This document shows, piece after piece, positions 4,891 through 9,019 of a stretch of DNA of 9,019 nucleotides; position 1 is the first letter of the stretch, and every line of letters starts with the position of its first letter. The notes beneath the pieces are model-generated. The model did not search any database, was not told the origin of the DNA, and worked only from the letters and a program-made list of their open reading frames with translations. The position numbers and the translations under genes are program-made. Source of the DNA: Parvibaculum sp. (lineage in GTDB: Bacteria; Pseudomonadota; Alphaproteobacteria; Parvibaculales; Parvibaculaceae); NCBI GenBank assembly GCA_020062605.1, contig JAGUWA010000179.1, positions 1-9,019 on the forward strand. Direction: 5' to 3'.

Positions 4891-7245
4891 TCAGTGCACC
4901 GGCGCGCTCTTTGCGCGGGCAACCGGGCGCTTGCGCGGGACAAGCATTTCGAGCGTCACAGCAAGCGCCGGCAGCACGCTTATCGCCATGATCATGTTGA
5001 CCATGAACATGAAGGCGAGCAGCAAGCCCATGTCGGCCTGGAATTTGAGGTCCGAAAAGGCCCAGGTCGACACACCGACGGCCAGCGTCAGCGCCGTGAA
5101 GAAGGTCGCCATGCCCGCTTCCTGCAGCGATTGCCGGAAGGAATCGCTGACGGAGAGGCCCTCGCCCATGTAATAGGGCACGCGGTTGTAGATGTAGTAG
5201 GCATAGTCGACGCCGATACCGACCGCGAGCACCATCACCGGAAGCGTCGCCACGGTGAGGCCGATCTGCAGCACCTCCATGAACCAGTAGCCGAAGAAGG
5301 TGCCGAATGTGAGCGGCAGACAGCAGGCAACCACGGCGCGCCAGTCGCGATAGGTGAGCATGACGAGAGCGACGATGACCGCGTAGACCCACATCATCAT
5401 CGGGAGTTCGGTCTCGGTTATCTCCTCGTTGACCGCAGCCTGCACGCCCATGTTGCCCGACGCCAGGCGAATGTTGACACCCTCCATCGGGTTCTTTTCG
5501 CGCCATTCCTTCACGGCGTTCACCGCCGCCTTGATCGTCGTCGCCTTGGCGTCGCGCAGGTAGAAGCTGTGCGGCAGGATGGTGCAGGTCTGGTTATAGA
5601 GCGAGTTCGCGCCCGGCACCGTATTCGCCGCCTGGGCGAGCGCGGGACGGTTGCGCGGAATGTCCTTCCATTTCAGATTGCCTTCGTTCCAGCCGGCGGC
5701 CGAGCCCTTGATGGCGAAAGGAAGCGAAGCCACCAGCGTCACGTCCGGCACGTTCTGCATGTGCCAGGAGAACTGGTTGAGATACTTCATGTAGGAATAG
5801 GTCACGCAGCTGTCCGGCGGCGTCTCCACAACGGCGATGAGAACGTTGAGGCCGAGCGCGTAGTCATGCGCGATTGACGTCGAGTCCAGATTGTAGCGGG
5901 CCTGAGGCCGCAATTCCGGCGCACCGGCGTGAAGCGCGCCGACATGCCGGTTCATCGCCTGCTGTGTGGCGATGCCGAAGAGAACCGTCGCCACCAGCAA
6001 GACGAACGGCGCAATCTTCGGATTGGCGACGAAACCCAGCGACCGCATGATTCCGAGGCGGAATTCGCGCGAGCTGTGCACACGGGCGCGGAAGTCTTCA
6101 CCGAACTTCAGGTAGCTGACGAGAAGCGGCAGCATGATGAGGTTGGTGACGACCTTGAGGGTCACGCCGATCGAGGCCGTGATCGCAAGCTCGCGGATCA
6201 TCGGCACCGGAATGAGATAGAGCGTCGCGAAACCCACCAGCGTGGTGACGAGGGCCATGGAGCCCGGAACGAAGAGCCGCGAGAAGGCGGAGCGTGCCGC
6301 CGTCTCGGCGTCGGCTCCTTCGGCAATCTCGGCGGTTACGACGTTGATCTGCTGCACGCCGTGACTGACGCCGATGGCGAAGATCAGGAAGGGCACGAGA
6401 ACGGCGAGCGGATCGAGACCGTAGCCGAGGAAGGTGAGCAGGCCGAACTGCCAGACCACCGAAGTGAGCGAGGCGAAGAGCGTTGCCGCGGTCAGCACGA
6501 TGGAGCGCGCATAGAGATAGAGTGCGATCGCCGTCAGGGCGAAGGCAAGGGCGAAGAACCACACCACCGTCTTCGCGCCGTCGGCGATGTCGCCGATCAG
6601 CTTGGCGAAGCCGATGATGCGGACGGTGTATTCGTCGGTCTCGTATTTGTCGCGGATCTGCGCCTCGAGCTTCGCGGCGAGATCGAAATAGTCGAGATTC
6701 TGGCCGGTCGAGGGGTCGAAGTCCTGCAATTCGGCAACGACCATGGCCGAGCCGAAATCGTCGGCGACCAGGCGTCCGACGAAACCGCCACGGATCACGT
6801 TGCTCTGAATCTTCATGAGATTCTGAGGCGTCATCGTATCCGCGGTGACCTTGCCCGAGATCACGTCGTCGGCGCTGATGCCGTCCTCGGTAATTTCGAT
6901 GTAGCGCGTGTTCGGGGTCCAGAGGGACGTCACCGTGTGGCGCGAGACGCCGGGCAGGAAAAAGATGTCGTCCGTCAGATCCTTGTAGACCTTGAAGAAA
7001 TCCTTCGTCCAGATGTCGCCTTCATTCGGCTCGAGCACGACGATGATGCGGTTCGAGCCGAAGAGCTGCTCGCGATATTCGGTGAAGGTCTGGATGTATT
7101 CGTGCCCGACGGGAAGCTGCTTGTCGAAGCCGGCCGTCATGCGCAGCTGAAGCGCATAGAAGCCAGTGAGGACCGTGAAGACGAGCAGCCCCAGAAGAAT
7201 CAGCAAGCGGAGCCGGAAAACAACATTTTCAAGCAACTTTACCAT
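4891..7245 (-). CDS. RND superfamily exporter with two MMPL domains
   Basis: The product is 784 residues from ATG 7245 (MVKLLENVVF...). It has the duplicated RND layout: one TM helix (~12-33), a periplasmic domain (~35-225), five TM helices (~227-377), a TM helix (~411-427), a second periplasmic domain (~430-612) and five TM helices (~615-768), ending in a basic tail. It is shorter than the ~1040-residue AcrB type and fits the 'predicted exporter of the RND superfamily' (COG1033/MMPL) group, which moves hydrophobic molecules using the proton gradient. The second half carries the GxxxDY proton-relay motif as GIGVDYAYY (676-684, D680). The equivalent place in the first half reads AIGVSHGVQQ (290-299) without the Asp. 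GTG 7254 is an alternative start, three codons upstream and closer to AAGGGAG. An open frame reaches back to 7383, but that stretch has no membrane or family character. Relatives often sit with DUF1302/DUF1329 outer-membrane proteins; none are here. Substrate unknown, plausibly a lipid. Confidence 0.9.
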   Translation of the reverse strand: MVKLLENVVFRLRLLILLGLLVFTVLTGFYALQLRMTAGFDKQLPVGHEYIQTFTEYREQLFGSNRIIVVLEPNEGDIWTKDFFKVYKDLTDDIFFLPGVSRHTVTSLWTPNTRYIEITEDGISADDVISGKVTADTMTPQNLMKIQSNVIRGGFVGRLVADDFGSAMVVAELQDFDPSTGQNLDYFDLAAKLEAQIRDKYETDEYTVRIIGFAKLIGDIADGAKTVVWFFALAFALTAIALYLYARSIVLTAATLFASLTSVVWQFGLLTFLGYGLDPLAVLVPFLIFAIGVSHGVQQINVVTAEIAEGADAETAARSAFSRLFVPGSMALVTTLVGFATLYLIPVPMIRELAITASIGVTLKVVTNLIMLPLLVSYLKFGEDFRARVHSSREFRLGIMRSLGFVANPKIAPFVLLVATVLFGIATQQAMNRHVGALHAGAPELRPQARYNLDSTSIAHDYALGLNVLIAVVETPPDSCVTYSYMKYLNQFSWHMQNVPDVTLVASLPFAIKGSAAGWNEGNLKWKDIPRNRPALAQAANTVPGANSLYNQTCTILPHSFYLRDAKATTIKAAVNAVKEWREKNPMEGVNIRLASGNMGVQAAVNEEITETELPMMMWVYAVIVALVMLTYRDWRAVVACCLPLTFGTFFGYWFMEVLQIGLTVATLPVMVLAVGIGVDYAYYIYNRVPYYMGEGLSVSDSFRQSLQEAGMATFFTALTLAVGVSTWAFSDLKFQADMGLLLAFMFMVNMIMAISVLPALAVTLEMLVPRKRPVARAKSAPVH

Positions 7246-7705
7246 CGACAGCACCCATCTCCCTTGCCGCTTCCCCGCAGGGCCAAAACGGCAGCGTTGC
7301 ACACCGCACGCCGCGCCCGGGACACAGACGGCGAAGGCGGGAAGAACTCCGCCTTCATCCGTGGCCGGGGCCGGTCTCGACACTTCCGGAAGATAGGTCC
7401 GTCACGCTCACATGACGGGAGCGGCGCCTGAACGCCGCCTATCCCCGACTTCCGTTGGTAGCGGCCAAGGCGCGCCACCTCTTGTTTCATCGGGGTTATG
7501 CCCCCTCCCAAGACGCCGTTCTCTTGCTTTTCCTGCACGCGCCGCTACCCCGCGCTGCCAGTCCGGACCGGTCGTCCCATATTCACCAATTACCACAAGC
7601 AGCGGCGATTTGTAACAGTTGCGTAGTGCTAATCCGCGAAGTGCAGCCCCTTTTTACCCGCCTGGTTAACCGCGCCACAAAGTTGACGCCCCCGTCATTT
7701 TCTTC

Positions 7706-7733
7706 TTGACCCAGCGGCAGTGCTTCTTATTCT
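7706..7733 (+). promoter_or_regulatory. Candidate promoter of the di-iron protein gene
   Basis: TTGACC (7706-7711), a 16-base spacer and TATTCT (7728-7733) give a fair sigma70-type match, 5 of 6 and 4 of 6 bases. A second TTGACG at 7683-7688 is an alternative -35 without a matching -10. The predicted leader is about 85 bases. Confidence 0.4.
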
Positions 7734-7756
7734 GATCCCAAAGAGACAAACCGGCA

Positions 7757-7773
7757 GGGAGCAGCACGCTCCC
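7757..7773 (+). promoter_or_regulatory. Hairpin in the 5' leader of the di-iron protein gene
   Basis: GGGAGC (7757-7762) and GCTCCC (7768-7773) form a 6-bp perfect stem with a 5-base loop. It is inside the predicted leader, about 55 bases before the start codon. A short CTTTTCGTTT run follows after 11 bases, so it could act as a weak attenuator or an mRNA-stabilising stem. No known riboswitch class is recognised. Confidence 0.25.
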
Positions 7774-7827
7774 GAAGCTGGCGCTTTTCGTTTCCGGCGG
7801 CAATGACCGCCCCCTCTGGAGGACCCG

Positions 7828-8961
7828 ATGACCGAGATTCGGCAGATCACAAAGGACAATGCCTACGACGCCATCGCGCCGGACGATTTTCCCGCGATGA
7901 TGGAAGTGGACCGCTACAACGCGCGCTCCACGGCTTTCGACAAGATCATCTCCGCGACCCACGATCATTTCTGGGATCCGCTCGACGTGAAGTACATCGA
8001 CTTCACGGAGCCCTTCGATCTCGAAAACCAGATGATCATGCCGGAAGAGATGGTTCCGGAACTGAAGCTCCCCTGCGTGCAGGCGCTGGACCGCAAGTCG
8101 CAGGTGAAACTTGCCAATGAGAGCGCACGCTGGGCGCTGTCTTCGATCCTTCACGGCGAACAGGGCGCGCTGAACCTTTCGGCTTCGCTCTGCCACATTC
8201 TCCGCGATCCGGGCGCGCAGGAATATGCCGCCAACCAGACCCGCGAGGAAGCCCGGCACGTGACGGCGTTTGCCCGCTATGTGCAGGCGCGCTGGGGCAA
8301 GCCGCTGCCGGTCGGCACGACGCTTGGCGGCCTTCTCACCGACATCGTGCGTGCGCCGGAGGTCTACAAGAAGATCGTTGGCATGCAGATGCTGGTCGAA
8401 GGGCTCGCCATGGGCGCCTTCGCGACTCTCTATGCGAAGTCGAACGATCCGCTGCTCGTGAAGCTCACGCAGCTCGTGATGACGGACGAAGCGTTCCATC
8501 ACAAGTTCGGCAAGATCTGGGCCGACCGCACGATCCCGAACCTGTCGCAGGAAGAGCAGAACATCATCGAGGACTGGGCGGCCGAGTGCTTCCAGACGCT
8601 GCTGTTCAATCTCGTGAACCCCGAGCAGAAGCAGGTCATCTACGGCGAGTTCGGCCTCGACTGGCAGAAGGTGCAGCTCGAGATGCTCGAAGCCTTCGGC
8701 GACGACGACCGCCGCGAAGCGATGAAGAAAGGCACCAACATCTTCCGCGTGCTCATCAAGACGCTTCTCAAGGCCGGCATCATCACCGACCGCACCAAGG
8801 CCTTCTATGCGACCTATGTCGACATGGACGAGCTGAAGGGCGAAGGCGACCGCATGGTCGGCGACGATATCGCCGAAGACGGCATCCGCTATCTGCAGAA
8901 GATCAACTTCGGCGCCAATGTCGACGCGCTGAAGGAAGTGACGATCTCGGCGGCCGAATAA
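7828..8961 (+). CDS. Ferritin-like (R2-like) di-iron protein, probable oxygenase of unknown substrate
   Basis: The product is 377 residues, from ATG 7828 behind GGAGG (7818-7822, five bases away) to TAA 8959-8961. It is nearly all alpha-helical and soluble. The carboxylate/histidine ligand set of ribonucleotide-reductase-R2-like di-iron proteins is complete: E111 (HGEQGAL), E141/H144 (EEARH), E191 (LVEGLAMG) and E221/H224 (DEAFHH). The spacing is 30, 50 and 30 residues, as expected for two antiparallel helix pairs. It lacks the C-terminal tyrosine tail and overall pattern of a true R2 subunit and is not bacterioferritin. Characterised relatives with this fold include AurF-type N-oxygenases, acyl-ACP desaturases and R2-like ligand-binding oxidases. 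The helix 1 sequence WALSSILHGEQGALNL is compatible with a hydrophobic substrate pocket, but that is inference. It stands alone, divergent from the RND exporter across a long control region. Confidence 0.8.
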   Translation: MTEIRQITKDNAYDAIAPDDFPAMMEVDRYNARSTAFDKIISATHDHFWDPLDVKYIDFTEPFDLENQMIMPEEMVPELKLPCVQALDRKSQVKLANESARWALSSILHGEQGALNLSASLCHILRDPGAQEYAANQTREEARHVTAFARYVQARWGKPLPVGTTLGGLLTDIVRAPEVYKKIVGMQMLVEGLAMGAFATLYAKSNDPLLVKLTQLVMTDEAFHHKFGKIWADRTIPNLSQEEQNIIEDWAAECFQTLLFNLVNPEQKQVIYGEFGLDWQKVQLEMLEAFGDDDRREAMKKGTNIFRVLIKTLLKAGIITDRTKAFYATYVDMDELKGEGDRMVGDDIAEDGIRYLQKINFGANVDALKEVTISAAE

Positions 8962-9019
8962 GCCTCGCAACAAAGCGGGCGTAGCGTTCCCTCAACGCGA
9001 TCCCTCGACAGACTGGGCG
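8962..9019. other. 3' flank of the di-iron gene, no clear feature
   Basis: Fifty-eight bases to the window edge. A short stem GCGTT (8984-8988) / AACGC (8994-8998) is present but has no T-run, so it cannot be called a terminator. No start codon with a ribosome binding site is visible before the edge. Confidence 0.4.

Larger units (their letters stand above)
7246..7827. other. 580-bp divergent intergenic region between RND and di-iron genes
   Basis: I see no convincing gene here; short open frames lack ribosome binding sites and recognisable content. It holds a stem GAAGGCGG (7333-7340) / CCGCCTTC (7349-7356) near the RND side, overlapping palindromes GTCCGGAC and GACCGGTC (7561-7573), GGTTAACC (7664-7671), and a more AT-rich half from about 7575 to 7740 where promoters are likeliest. 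It should hold promoters in both directions. No clear -35/-10 pair was found for the RND gene. Confidence 0.6.

Noticed and set aside
4894..5877. 327-codon plus-strand open frame opposite the RND C-terminal half
   Set aside because: It is a His/Arg-rich antisense shadow without motifs or a start signal.
7246..7383. 46-residue N-terminal extension of the RND protein
   Set aside because: It is Cys/Pro/Gly-rich and unlike RND N-termini, which start just before the first membrane helix. ATG 7245 or GTG 7254 lies near AAGGGAG.
5929..7431. 500-codon open frame on the plus strand opposite the RND gene
   Set aside because: It mirrors the codons of the exporter gene, is full of His/Glu/Arg/Asp with no hydrophobic core or motif, and has no ribosome binding site. 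The RND frame has clear membrane helices and family motifs.
7666..8973. 435-codon open frame on the minus strand opposite the di-iron gene
   Set aside because: It is an antisense shadow of a strongly GC3-biased gene. The composition is low-complexity charged, and the plus-strand frame carries all di-iron ligands and a good ribosome binding site.

Overview
The window looks like chromosomal DNA of a high-GC alphaproteobacterium. Codon use is strongly GC-ending and most genes carry a GGAG/AGGA-type ribosome binding site. The proteins resemble those of hydrocarbon- and lipid-using members of the Rhizobiales/Parvibaculum type. That taxonomic hint comes from recognising protein families and was not checked by any search. 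I see no tRNA, rRNA, CRISPR array, transposase, integrase or phage gene.

Layout, left to right. (1) 2-301 (+) is the 3' end of a SPOR-domain protein. (2) 2022-311 (-) is a two-gene unit, a TetR/AcrR repressor followed by an extended short-chain dehydrogenase (NAD-dependent epimerase/dehydratase family), joined by a 4-base ATGA stop/start overlap. A candidate promoter and a TAGACC operator half-site lie directly in front of the TetR start. (3) 2162-2803 (+) is a HAD-superfamily phosphatase-like protein of the epoxide-hydrolase-N/ACAD10-like type. (4) 2853-3785 (+) is a damaged cytochrome P450. Its 5' end carries a 13-bp tandem repeat (nearly five copies), and about 130 residues of the middle of the protein are missing. 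The two lesions compensate, so an open frame survives although its first third is out of frame with the P450 sequence. (5) 3794-3900 is a roughly 100-bp double-hairpin intergenic element that also supplies a terminator between convergent genes. (6) 4742-3894 (-) is a membrane fatty acid hydroxylase/sterol desaturase with a complete histidine-cluster set. (7) 7245-4891 (-) is a large RND/MMPL exporter with a strong terminator. (8) 7246-7827 is a 580-bp divergent control region with no convincing gene. (9) 7828-8961 (+) is a ferritin-like (R2-like) diiron protein with a regularly spaced E...ExxH...E...ExxH set.

How the genes may work together. The membrane di-iron hydroxylase, the P450 remnant, the soluble di-iron protein, the SDR enzyme and the RND exporter all fit oxidation, modification or export of hydrophobic (lipid, isoprenoid or hydrocarbon) molecules. 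They lie in separate transcription units, so a single pathway is only an inference. The most unusual points are the P450 locus (13-bp array plus internal deletion with frame restoration), the possibly leaderless, operator-overlapped TetR promoter, and the di-iron protein of unknown substrate. I did not find a clear, wholly new multi-gene system.
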